Shown here one piece after another: positions 11,314 through 23,600 of a stretch of 64,000 bases of DNA. Under the pieces are notes generated by a model. The model was not told where the DNA came from. It worked only from the letters and a program-made list of their open reading frames with translations, and ran no database searches. The DNA comes from Anniella stebbinsi (taxonomy: Eukaryota > Chordata > Lepidosauria > Squamata > Anniellidae). Each line of letters begins with the position of its first letter. Within the stretch, counting starts at the first letter, position 1. The stretch lies in assembly GCA_029215795.1 (NCBI GenBank), contig JARDYH010000007.1, positions 66,704,763 to 66,768,762 of the forward strand. Reading direction: 5' to 3'. Both the position numbers and the translations under genes were made by a program.

Positions 11314-11669
11314 TCAGAGCAAAGGCCTTGGCGGGGCAGTGTTCAGTCGGTTGAGTTTCTCTCTCTCCTCGTTGGAGATGTCTGTCTTCGGGAGCCCGCC
11401 GGGGGGTCGCATGCCTGCCGGCAGACCCGCCTTGGCCGCGACTCCCTCTTCCCTCAGCCCTTGCTCGGCATCGTCATGAGTGATGTTGCGGATGAGGCGG
11501 ACGGCGGCAGGCGGCAGGCCGTTGTTGGCAGCAGGCGCTGGAGGCCCCGGTGGCATCTGCCGGGATCGGCGGTAAATCCACAGGGCCAGCAGGGCCGAGA
11601 TGGGGGCGGCCAGGAAGAGGAGCAGAGCCAGCGGCAACACCATGGAGAGCAGGATTGCGCTGGATCCTC
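11314..11669 (-). CDS. Jagged-class ligand exon 15: membrane helix and cytoplasmic tail
   Basis: The acceptor 'ccctacag' opens the exon in phase 1. It encodes the hydrophobic helix '[19 protein letters not shown]', then a basic stop-transfer 'YRRSRQ', a proline/alanine-rich juxtamembrane part and '[11 protein letters not shown]' before a TGA at 11314-11316. The tail has three lysines that could be ubiquitinated. It does not end in the PDZ-type motif that I recall for JAG1 (EYIV) or DLL1/DLL4 (ATEV). Confidence 0.85.
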
Positions 11670-14600
11670 CTGTAGGGGAGAGAGGAACGAGTGAGGCCGA
11701 ACCCTGAAACATCCCTTTTTCTTAAAAAAAACACAAAACACCGCCCCCGCTCCCTCCCCGAAGTCCCTGGACTCCCCCCGGACTGGCTCCTTCCCTCTTT
11801 GCTGACCCCCACTACTCACGGGTAGGAGGGAAGAAGCTGGGATGGGCACCCACATCGCCCACGGTCCTCGGGATGGTCCTGGGACCGCGGGAGGGGAATC
11901 AGTTATCCCGCAAAAATGGAGGGGTGGTCCCTGCCTGACTCCGGGATCCCCTGTGCATCCTCTGGATGCACCCGGACGACCCCGGGGGAAAAGGCAGGTG
12001 TAGACATGGCCCTAGTGTGTTTTTTACTTCGACTAAAGCGATCATCATTTTCTTCTTTACCTTGACCGTAAGCCTTAGCAGGCTGTTTATGGCAAGTCCT
12101 CTGCGCACTCATCAAGTTATCCACATATTACCTACAGGCATCTTCTCCTAAGGCATCCTCAGCTGCCAACCCAGGAGCATTGCAAGTCTGCCCCAAATGC
12201 GGATTGCAGGCCAGCTCCTGACACCCACCTTGGCACACGCCATCCAGGCAGGGCTCTTGCAGTTTCTCGCAAACGGCACCTTCCGGGCACGAGCAGACGT
12301 AGCTGCCTTCTCCGCCCAGGCAGGAGGCGCCCTCTGGACAAGGGTTCGAGGAGCAGAGATCCACCAAGACCTGCCAGACCAAGAGAAAGGCACAACTGGA
12401 TGGAGGCAGGAATGCTCTGAATCGCCAGAGGCGCCTCTACTGACGTCGCCAGAAGGAAGGGTGGGACATTTCCGAACGCTGGAAGCCCTTTTTGTTTCCC
12501 CCTTAGAGACAGGGGCCGTGCGAACCGCACATTGGAAACCTCCTGCGGCATAAATGTTATGCAAAGGGAGCACAGCTGCATGTGTTTTGCAAAATTTATT
12601 CAGCTCCCTCTGATTGTGGGGAGGGGCAAAGGCCTCTGCAGGGCACTGAAGACCCATCCCCCCACCCCCACCCCCTGTCCATTGGGAAGGATGTTCCAGC
12701 TTCGGAGACTTCGCTAACATCACTCTAAGAGAAAAGGGGGGGTGGCAGGGGGAGGCAGAGAGAAAGCAAAAAGGGGAGAGGGGGAGAGAAAGTGGGGGGG
12801 GGGAGAGAGAAAGTTAGCTCACTTAGCGCTGCCTTAGCTCCCTTGTTGTTCTAGGGAACCCCGGAATTCCTGTTGCTTGGACTTTGCTGAATCTCCGCCC
12901 CATAAAAGACCTATGTGGGGGATGGGCCAGTTACCTCGCAGCGGTTGCCACTGAGCCCTGGAGGGCAGCTGCACAGGACGGTCTTGTTTTCCGTCTCTTG
13001 GCACAGTCCCCCGTGCAGGCAGGGGGCGCCACTGCAGGCGCTCAGCTCCGTCTCGCACTCCGCACCTGTATATCCCGCCCGGCAGGAGCAGCTATGCCCG
13101 CCACCTTTCACCTGTCGGAGGAAATAGCATGGGGAAACGGCGGTGGGAAGCCACGGAGGGCAGTTGTGCAGGACAGGTTTTTTTTTGAAAGGGCAGCTTG
13201 GGTTGACAAAGGGGCTGGGTGGGGGGAACGGGAGGAAGGCTCAGGTCGAGGCACCCGGACGTACAGGGCGGCCTCCCCCAACCTGGTGCCCGCCAGATGC
13301 TTTGGACTTCGGCTCCCATCAGATCCAGCGAGCAGGGCCAACGGTCAGGAATGCTGAGAGATGCCGTCCTAAACGTTTGGGGAGGCATCAGGTTGGTTCC
13401 TGGGCTGGAACCCAGGACCACAGTTGGGCCATGACAGCAGGGAGTAACCCAAGGAAGTCAATAAAGCTGGGGTGATGAAAACATACCAGAGGGTCTTGCT
13501 TGGTGCAGGCGGGGGCACATTTCTGAGGTTGACAACCCCACAACAACAGCCCCCCATTCTTGATTTTCAAAAGAATTTGTCTCATTCTCTCTGTCTCTGT
13601 CTCTCTCTCTCACACACACATACCTGGCAGGTCCCTCCGTTACGACACTGTCTCTGGCATGAATTCTCTCCTATCCAGAAGGAAGAGGGATGCAAAACAG
13701 AAAGTGTTCCCTGTAAAGGCCGGACGAGTTCCAGCAGGAGACGTCACTTCTCAAGAGAGCAGCGTGGTGAAGAGCAGCACGCTTTAGCACCGCCTGACGA
13801 ACCGCCATGGGAAGCTGCGAAGCAGGAGCGGGGAACCTCCGGCCCACAGGCCGCATGCGGAGCATTGGACCTCCCCATCTGGCCCCCCAGCCCCCCACCA
13901 GGACCTCCCTCTCCCTGCAGTCTGCCCCCCCCCCCAATTCGCTGAGCAGTAGTGGTGCCATGGGGTAAGACGAGACCGCGTGGCTGGAACCTTTCCTCCT
14001 GGTGAGCTCCCCTCCCTTGCGTGCTGCTCAGCTGAGCAGCGGGGAGACATCCAAGGAGCAGGGAGGAAGGAGTCTCCTTTTCCCTGCCCTTCGGCTATTT
14101 TCTAGCAATCAGCTGAGCAGCGGGGGAGATTGCGGAGGGAGGTGAGATTTAAACCTCCTCTCCTCTGCATTTTCCCCAGCTGGAAAACAGCTGAACGTGC
14201 CGGAGATTTCAAGAGGGAGAAAGAGGGGCGTGGGTGCCCTTTTGGCTTTGGCCTCACCGGCTACCAGTATGTGTTAGCCCGGAAAGAATCTGCCATTGGT
14301 ATGGACAGGCACACAAGGCTTTGGGGAATAGATCCGGGGCTAGGGGAAATATGTTCAGGGCCAGGGCCCTATCACACCCCACTGGTGCTCCCCCCCCACT
14401 CTTACTGAGATTGCAGTTTGGTCCCGTCCAGCCTTCCAAGCAGTCGCAGAAATAGCCACCAATGAGGTTTTTACACCCCCGGGCATGGAGGCATGGGTTT
14501 TTCTGGCATTCGTTAACATCTGGAATAAAGAACACAAGACAAGTCCTGCGGGATCCTTCTAGCAGCTAGAAGAAGGGGGAGCGGGGCTAAGCAAGGGGGA

Positions 14601-17600
14601 AAACCTCTGATTGATCCAGAAGCATCATCCTAGCAGCAGCCCTGGCCAAGAAGGGCGGCTCTGAACATAGAATCTACCTGATCTGAAGCGGGGCGGGGCT
14701 ATCACTTTTCAAGTTTCTAGGCCTCAGAGGACAAACCTGAAATTACACAGAAACTAAGCATCTGGTACCTTCTAGGCCAGTAAGTTTTTAAAAAAATTCC
14801 TACCATCCATCTACACGTCCTTCTCTAGCTAAAACTGGAAATTCTACAGTGAGGTAACAGAATGAGCACAAACATTCAAACTTCCAAGGAGGAAGAATCA
14901 GCCTCGGAATGCAGAGAAATAGGGCAGGTGCAGGGACAGAAAGTGGGAGGTCAGCTTGGTAGCGGTGGGGGGGTGGGGGTGGGAATCACAGAGGGCCAGG
15001 GAAGAGGAGAGGCATGTGGTTCAGGGGACATGGGAGACAGAGCGGCTCAGCTCTGTGGCATGGCATGCAACGAAGGACAAAAGCCTCACCGATCTGGCAG
15101 GTCCTCCCTGTCCATTGAGGTGGGCAGATGCACCTGAAGCCGTCTGGGAGGTCGCTGCAACTCCCTCCGTGGCTGCAGGGCTCCGAGAGACAGGCGGTCA
15201 CCTCTAGGGAGCAGCAATACATGTGTTGTGATTAGAAGGATCAGCTGCAACGCAGAGGTTCAAGTATGGCTTCTAAGGGCGCAATCCTAGGCCTGTTTAG
15301 ACAGAAAAAAAGTCCCACAACTCCCAGCATTCCCCATGCTGGCTGGGGAATGCTGAGAGTTGGAGGGCTTTTTTCTTCCTAAACGTGCAAAGGGTTGCAC
15401 TTCAAACGCCTTAATAGCATCAACAAGAGTAACTCCAGTCATCCAAAGAGAGCGGCTGTTACCACATTCCTAGTGGCAAGGATTAACTTCATAAGTCAGA
15501 GGATGGGAACCAGCGGCCCTCAGAAGTTGCTGGACCATTATCCCAGACCACTGAGCGTGCTGGCTAGGGCCAATGGGAATTGTAGTCCAAGAACATGGGG
15601 ATGGCCACAGGGCCATCGGCACTGCTTAGGGAAGAAATGCAATTCTGCCAAAAATCACGCTCAAGTACTCCAAATGCTGAATCTCGCTGGCTTAGGAAAA
15701 ACACACACAGGCATCATCATTTTTCAAGGCACCAGCCCTCATGGTTACAAAGAAAAACCTCAAACCACACAGAAAGCATCTAGATTCTTCACCACAATAC
15801 ATTTCTTAGTCTTTAAGAGGCCCCAGGACTCTCTTTCTTGTTGGCTGGTTGGGTTTTATTTGCCACAACAGAAACAAACACGGGCTCCAACGTTTTAACC
15901 ATTTTCCATTCAGTTTTAACACCTGCAAATTTGAGCGCTCGCAAAAACATACACAGCTTGCTGCCCTACATTTCCCTCGCCCCAGACACACACAATCCCA
16001 TTAAGAGATGACATTTGCTCCTTGTGTGCGCATTTTGAAAGTTTGCAAATGAGAGTGCTAATATACACATTTCTTCCCCAGAACATGAAGCACATTCTTT
16101 AAAAATATATAATAATAACAATAATAATAATAATAATAATAATAATAGGAACTATTTTCAGGATCTAAAATGAAAAAGAGCCTTGTGGCACCTTAACACA
16201 GTCTTCTGCAGCCTCGTAGCACCAGCTGTGTTGGACTACAATTCCCATAATTCCCAGCCAGTTGCAGTTCAGCACATCTGGACTGCACCAGGTTTGGGAA
16301 GGCTGCCTTAGGAGAAGAATCCTGTGCCTGTTTAGACAGGGAGAAAAGTCCTACAACCCATCCATCCATGCTGGCTCTAAAACAGCAGTGCGACCATCTA
16401 AGAATGCAACGTCCATCTAAGAATGCAACTAAGAATCTAGTGCCTAAATTTGCTTTTTTCCTCCTCCCTCCCCATCCCCTTTCCTTTTGCGTCATGTTTT
16501 TTAGACTTTAAGCCGGTGGGCAGGGACTGTCTGAAGAATTATTTTTGTAAGCTGCCTTGAGAGCCTTTTTTGACTAAAGGGCAGGATAAAAGTGCTATAA
16601 TAAATAAATAAACAAACCTCTCCCTCCCTCCCTCCCCCCTCCCTTCCCCCTCCCCCATTCCGCCAAAGTGGAAACCTCTTACCATTCTGACATGACTTCC
16701 CACTCCATCCTGGGGTGCAAACACACCAAGATCCAGACGGGCTTTTGAGGCATGTTCCTCCGTTGGCACAAAGCTCTGAAGCGCACGTCAGTTCAGTGAC
16801 AGGTAACGGAAGAAGAGCTGGAGTTGGAAGGGATCAAAAAGAGAAGGCACAGGGCTTTCGAGAAAGCTTTGCAAATGAATTCACGCAAGCGACTAGCCCA
16901 CAAAAAGGCCGGCTAGCTGCACATCAAAGTCAAAGGAACCCTCTTTCACAAAGCTTTTCCGTTCGCCTTGCGGGACGGAGGGATGAGAAAGCTTTGGCTG
17001 TGCTTTGCATGCAGAAGGACTCAGCTTCAATCCCTTCCATCTCCCAGGTAGGGCTGGAGACATTCTTGCCTGGGGAGCTGCTGCCAGTCAGTGTCAACAG
17101 TACTAGCCTAGATGGATCAGCGGTCTGACATGGTAGAAGGCAGCTGCCCATGTTCCTAGAAATTCGTTCGGCAACTTTGCTTGCAAAAATGCATATATTA
17201 AAGAGAAGTGTGCACAAAAATGAATATGATAGGGTGAAAGTATACACACAAAGTACATTATATTAGGATAGAATTTCTTGCAAAAAGTGTGCACACCAGG
17301 AAAAGCGCACATGCATGTTCGTTAATGCATATAAAATGTAACTTCAGAATCTGGTGCCTGAATTTGCTTCTTTTTTTTCCTCCTCCCTCCCAATCCCCTT
17401 TCCTTTGGTGTCATTTTTTTCTTTTACTGTAAGCCTGTGGGCAGGGAATGTCTGAAGGAATGTTTTTGTAAGCTGCCTTGAGAGCCTTTTTTGGCTAAAG
17501 GGAGGAATAAAAGTATTATAATAAATAAATTAGACAGATATGATGTGTGTGTGTATACGTGTGTGTGTGTGTAGTATATATTAGAAGAAACACACCCAAA

Positions 17601-20600
17601 AATGCATACAAATTTTCATGAACAATAAGAAGAGCCACCGTGGTGGTCCTAATACATCACTCCCCCTCTAAGCACTCTGCTCTGCTTCCCACCCAGGCTT
17701 AGAGAGAACCCTGGCGTCCCCCCTCCTCTCCCCACATCTGCATCCCCCACTTCCCCTCCCGAAATGGGGGCTGAAGTCATTTTCCTTCCCCCACACTACC
17801 ACTCTGACCCTGCAACCCTCCAACTTTCCATAAGAGACCAGCTCCTAATTCCCAGTGACCCACATCATACAGCTGAAAAAACAGCTCCAAAGCAAGGAGA
17901 CAAGGGAAGGGCACTTGCCCCACCCTGAAAACCAACGCTTTCTATCTGTAGCTGGGATGGGAAACCTGGTCGCTTCCTGACTTCTGTGCCACTGTTTAAA
18001 AAGCTATTTACCTTCGGGGATGGTCTGAACCCACCAGTGACCCCAGAAGTCTGGCAGGGCAGATGTATTTCTAGGGGCCCAAACCAAACAGCCCGTGTTC
18101 AGCAATTCTCCCCCCAGAATCCCTTGCAAGTTGACATTTTATTCACCACTTCTCCATCGTACATGTTCCCCTGTTAAAGTAGAGGGGCCCTGCCTTCTTT
18201 TGTATAGGGTCACTCTAGTATAGTGCCTGCAACTTTAACTGTTGTGATGAAGAGGAAATTTCACCAGGAACTAACTGCATACAAATGACACTGGCTGAAA
18301 TTCCCTTTTCTCTACAACTGTTAAAGTTACATGAGCCCTGACCTGGATTTTATCTGGTCATTCTATGTTCAAACCCCTTCCAACCTGAGGGCCAAATTCC
18401 ATTTTAGAGAAGCTTTCGGGGGCCTCGTTCCAGGGGTGAGCGGGGCCAAAGGCAAAAGAGGCGGGATTCAAAGACCCAGCCTATTGTAGCTTAAAGCTCC
18501 TATTGCCAGAAACGCAGCCTCAGGAGTGGCATTTCAACTTTTTAAAATTGGGGGGGAGGGAGGGAGGGAAAAATGCAGAAAGGCTGGGAAACCACCAAAC
18601 GACCTATGGTAGGGAGAAAAGGGGGTGGAGCCAAGGCCAGGGGGGTGGGGCCACCTGGTGAACACCGGAGGACCAGATTGGGAACCATGGAGGGGCGGTT
18701 TTGGCCCCCGGGGCCTCAGGTTCCGCACCCCTGATCTATCTACCGTGTCACAAAAGCTCTCGACAAACTCCACCCACCCCCAGAATGCTTTGCAGCACTG
18801 CCAAGGATTCTAGGAGGGTTCAGCTCAGCGTATGCAACGCCACGGCTCAGGGCAGAGTTTCCCTTGCATCGGCGGCCTGCTGCTCACCGGTCTCACAGTT
18901 CCGGCCCTGAAATCCCTCAGGACAGAGGCATTCGTACTCATTCGGCTCCGTGTTGGTGCAGGTGCCGCTGTTCTGGCACGGACGGTGCGATCCGCAGTAG
19001 TTCAGATCTGGGCAAGGAGAAAAGCAGAGCTGTTTCCTTGGCTCCAGCAGGTCTCCACAGCCACAACCCAGCCCCCCAAAAGTCGACGTGTCCAGGTGCG
19101 GGGGGCCTCCCAGGGCTACCTTAAGCAAAGGCCGACCTCTCCGGGACAGGAACTGGCCACAATCCGACATTCCGGCTTACATCTCCACCAAGGGGAAGGT
19201 GACAACGCCATAGAACAGCAGCCTGGGAGAAGTTCTAGGCTGGCCATTTTCTCAGGGCTGCAAAGCTGCCTCCCACGCAGGACTCACCCTTGTCACACAG
19301 AAGACCCCCCCAGTTGGTTTCGCAGTCGCATTTCCACGGCTCGGTGCAGCTCCCGTGAACGCAACCTGGGAAGAGGATGCATCTGTCGCAGAGGGGACCC
19401 GTCCATCCATAATGGCACCTGGGGGAAGATGGAAGCAGCGGGTGCGTTCACTGGTGGTGCAACGGGGCCGTTAGGAGATGGATCCGTGAGGCACGAGCCA
19501 GATCTCTACCTATTCTGTTCTGAGCTAAGGCCTGCACTCACCAGGTGGCCCTTAAATGATCAACAGGGGATTCAAAGCACTTGTCTGCTAAGGGGGATGC
19601 TCGCTGCAGCTCTGACCTTGCCTCCTTCAGCCCCCGCTGGAGCTGGGCCATTTGGGGTGCGGCGTGAGCAAGTTTGCATGTGGGATCAAGTCACTCAGGG
19701 CGCTCAAAACACAAAGAGATCGCAAAGAGCTCCAAAAGGATCTCTCCAAAACTGGGAGAACGGGCAGCAAAATGGCAAATGCAGCTCAATAAAAGTCAGC
19801 GTAAAGTCCTGCGCAACGGGGCAAGGGGAAAAATCCAAACTGCCCCAATATGATGGTGAGGAGCTGGCAGTGACGGACCCCGAAAGAGATCTTGGGATTG
19901 TGGTGGACAGCTTGATAAAAACATAGATCCAGCATGTGAGGGCAGCAGAAAAGGGAAATCCCATTAAGAGAGGAATAAAAAAAATAAGGGTGGCCATATC
20001 TTCATGCCGTTATAGAAATCTCTGGTACGGTTCTGGTTGCTGTGCTGGAAAAGGTGCAGAAAAGGGCAACTCGAATGATCGAGAGGCGGGAGCAACTTGC
20101 CTATGAAGAAAGGTCGCAAGAACAAAGTTAAGTAAGAGAAGGCAGGGACAGTCGTGATACAGGTGATGTACAGTGGAGAGAAAATGAACGTCTCTCATCA
20201 TACTTGAACTCAAATGGAGTCACCTGCCCCCGGAAGCTGATTGGTGGGGGATTTCAGATAGAGAAAACACCGTCCTTCTTGACACAGCACATTGCTAAAC
20301 TGCGGGTCGCCAGCTTTAAAGGGGAATTAAAAAAAAAATCACAGAAGGAGCCTATCAAGAAGTCACAGCTATGTATCCAGAGGTATTATTAATCCCAGCT
20401 ATTGGAGGCTGGTGCCTCCGATGTCAGTGGAGCGGTGGATCCGCTCCGGGTTTCAGTCAGAAGCAATTGGAACTCTAAAGGAGCTCCTTTAGAGTTCCGA
20501 CTGCTTCTGACTGAAACCCGGAGCGGATCCACCGCCCCACTGACATCAGAGGCACCAGCCTCCACTGTGCCCAGGTGTTCCGGAGCATCAACAACAGAGC

Positions 20601-23600
20601 TCATCTTGCTTTGAAGTCCTACTTTTCAGCTCCTGGCCGATGCAGGAAACCGTATGCTGGAGAAAATGGACCTTCTGCCTGACCCAGCTAAGCTCTTCTT
20701 CTCTTTTCAAACTTGCAGACTTCTCCAAACTGGATGCCCTCCACGTGCGCCGCCGGCTAGGCACGACGGGAGTTGCTATCCTACACATTTGGAAGGCACC
20801 GGGGAGAGCTGCTTTTTAGGTTATTGAATGCTAGTCCAATCTAACCGTGTCCCTCAACAGGTCGCAGCAGGCCCAGGGCCCATTTAGCGATGCTGGCTCA
20901 CGGCCGTCGCTCGACTTCTCCGTGAGCGGTCCAAATGTCTTTGGCACGGAGGCGGCCCCTGGGTCCCATCCCCGCCTGGGCGTGTGAGTGTCATGGGGGC
21001 AGCCCGTCAGCTTTCTGGCCCGTGCCAGGCCTGCTCCGTCAGGGCCTGGGCGGACCCGTAACCCGGCTTCCTCACTCGCTACCGCACCCCGTCCTTATCA
21101 GCCCTGGAATCCAGCAGCGCTTTAATTTTCCTGGCTGGGAGCCAACACCTCCCTATACTCCCAGCTGGATTTGGCTGGCTGTGTCGCTGCCCCAGGGCAT
21201 TGCCCGGGCAACCGAGAGGAGCTGCAGGGCTTCCACTTGTTGGGATTTGCCCCAAAACTGGCTCCTTCGTGCGCGCGGGTGGGAGGGAAGAATCAGAAAG
21301 CAGGGCAAAAGAGAGAGCGAGGGAGATGATTCAACACTTGACATCTTTAAGCACACACACACAGTACCATACTGCACTCCTTTTCCACCGCCCTGTGTGC
21401 AGAATGGAAATGTTATGGCTTTGGAAATCCATATCTATAAATCAATGTTTTTAAAAGTACGCTGAAAACGTTGGGGAAAAGGCAGAATGGGAGATCTCTC
21501 AAGCACGGCAATTACTCTTTCCCTAACGTTTCGTTTCGGTGAAGAGCTTCACTGGGCTAGAAGGTCCCTTTTCTTTTAGAGAACATTGATGGCTGGTGGC
21601 TCCTGGCTATCACATGGGCTCGCACACACACGCCAGCTGCTCAGTTGCGGCTATTAAAAAAAAAAAAAAAAAGAATTCCACAGGTTTTAATCCAGCCAGC
21701 AAAGAGGTCATCGAGGTGTACTCCAAAGGCATGCCGTTTCCTTGCAGAGGAACTGAGGCGGCAATCAAAGCAAGCACGTTGTGTGTGTTTTGAGGCCCCG
21801 GCTTGCTTGCTTCCCTGTAAATATTTGCAAATGGACAGATGTGCCATAAAAAGTCACCGACAGCCTGCACTCAAAAGAAAAGCGATTTCAAATTTGTTTC
21901 TCTGGCAGGGATCCAGCGTGGGGCAGTGGCTAGGGTTCTGGATTAGGCCCAGGGAGACTTGGGTTCAAATCCCCGCTCAGCCACGCACCTTGTTGGGTGG
22001 CTTTAGGCCAGTCGCCGTCTCTCAGCTTCACCTACCTCACAGGGTCGTTGTGAGGAGAAAATGCTGTGTGACTGGGGAGAAGACTCACATATGCATGCTG
22101 ATTTGGAAGGAAAGAGGGATATAAATGCAAGATGGAGGGAAGGTCACAGCTCCTGCTAATTGATGATGCTGGCGTCAAGGCTCAGAGGGGCCCAGTGCTG
22201 TCTGTGGAGAGATCGTACAGCCCAACCCAACATACTCCACCCCATCAATTTCTTTGGGGTCTCCCCACTCATGCTTACCTGCACTCGCCGGGTTCCTCGC
22301 AAAACCCATGCGTTTCATGACATCCCTGGCGGCAAATTGCTGCAAGAAACCAAGAAGGGGAGCATTTCAGGCTCAGGGGGGCTGAACTAGGGAATCACAT
22401 TGCCCTAAGGAGATCTTCCTTCTCTCCACCCCCCAATCCCAGGTACGATGTTGGGAAGACACAGAAAGTAAAGGATTCTCATGGACAAGAGTCCATGTCA
22501 GTGAGGCGGGAAATCCGCTCCGGGTTTCAGTCCGAATCAGTCAGAACTCTAAAGGAGCACCTTGGATAGCTCCTTTAGAATTCTGACTGGTTCGGACTTA
22601 AACCCGGAGTGGATTTGCCACAGCACTGACAGCGGAGCCAGCAGCCTCCACTGGGTTTAGTTACTGGCAGTAAAAGTGTTAAGCTAAAGTATGCTGGCAT
22701 TTTTTGGTGTTTTGGCCCGAAATTGAATTTGGCTCTCAAACTGAAAGAGATTCAACAGCCCAGGTCTAGTGGCTAGATCAAATGAAGCGTTCTCGGGACT
22801 CCTGGGTTCCATTTCCAACTTTGAGCTGGGGGTGGGTGGGCTGCATTTATCATCTCGTCTTCTCTTACACAGAAAGCCATCAATGTGGCATTACGTATAA
22901 CTTGAGGGGCTTATAATTGGGAATTCTGCCCTGGGGAGACACAACAGGAGCAGGAGAAGGAAGTGGGAGGGTTGAAGAGGGGACTGGTACGTGTTTATTC
23001 CAGAGAGACACATACCTAGGATTAGTCCTGGGGGTGTTCAGGGACTAGGAGGTTGGACCAAAGGATTGACTTGAAGGAAGAGGAGAAACCAGGGAGTCCT
23101 GAGCGCCAGTCCGGAATGTTTACGGGAGGGGGATTGGGGCCCAGTTTTCCTGAGTTTCAAATCCAGCTGAGGTATTGGGCTGGACAGGATATTTAGACCT
23201 GGTGGAGGAGGCTGGGTGTCTTCAGGACGCCTGGGTTCCATTCCCAGTTACAAGGGAGGAGCTTCCTATACTGGCTAGGAAAGGAGAGGCTACGAGGTTA
23301 AGGTAGCTGTTAGGATCTTTTCCCGGATTTTTGATGTAAAGTGAGGCTTAGCGATTGGAGGAGCAGGATGCTGTCCCCAGATCGGGGTGGGAAGTGGCGC
23401 CCAATGGTTAGAGCCGCAAAAGGAACCGGGGTCCCTCCCCGAGTACCGCCTTGCCCTCTCTCCCTCTCCCCGCCTCAGCCGGACGTCCCGGGACATACCC
23501 CGCGTACACTCGTCACCCGTCCAGCCGTCCAGACAGACCTTGTTGCCCGCAGCGTCACAGCTGTGGTGGCCAAAGAAATCGTGGCGGGGCCGGCACAGGA

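Noticed and set aside
18832..19926. A 364-codon plus-strand open frame
   Set aside because: It is the antisense shadow of Jagged-class exons 6 and 7 plus a CR1 fragment. The EGF code is on the minus strand.
20403..22653. CRISPR-like or microRNA-hairpin reading of the palindromes
   Set aside because: There are only two copies with long, full-length symmetric arms and no spacers. Arm length and transposon-like ends fit MITEs.
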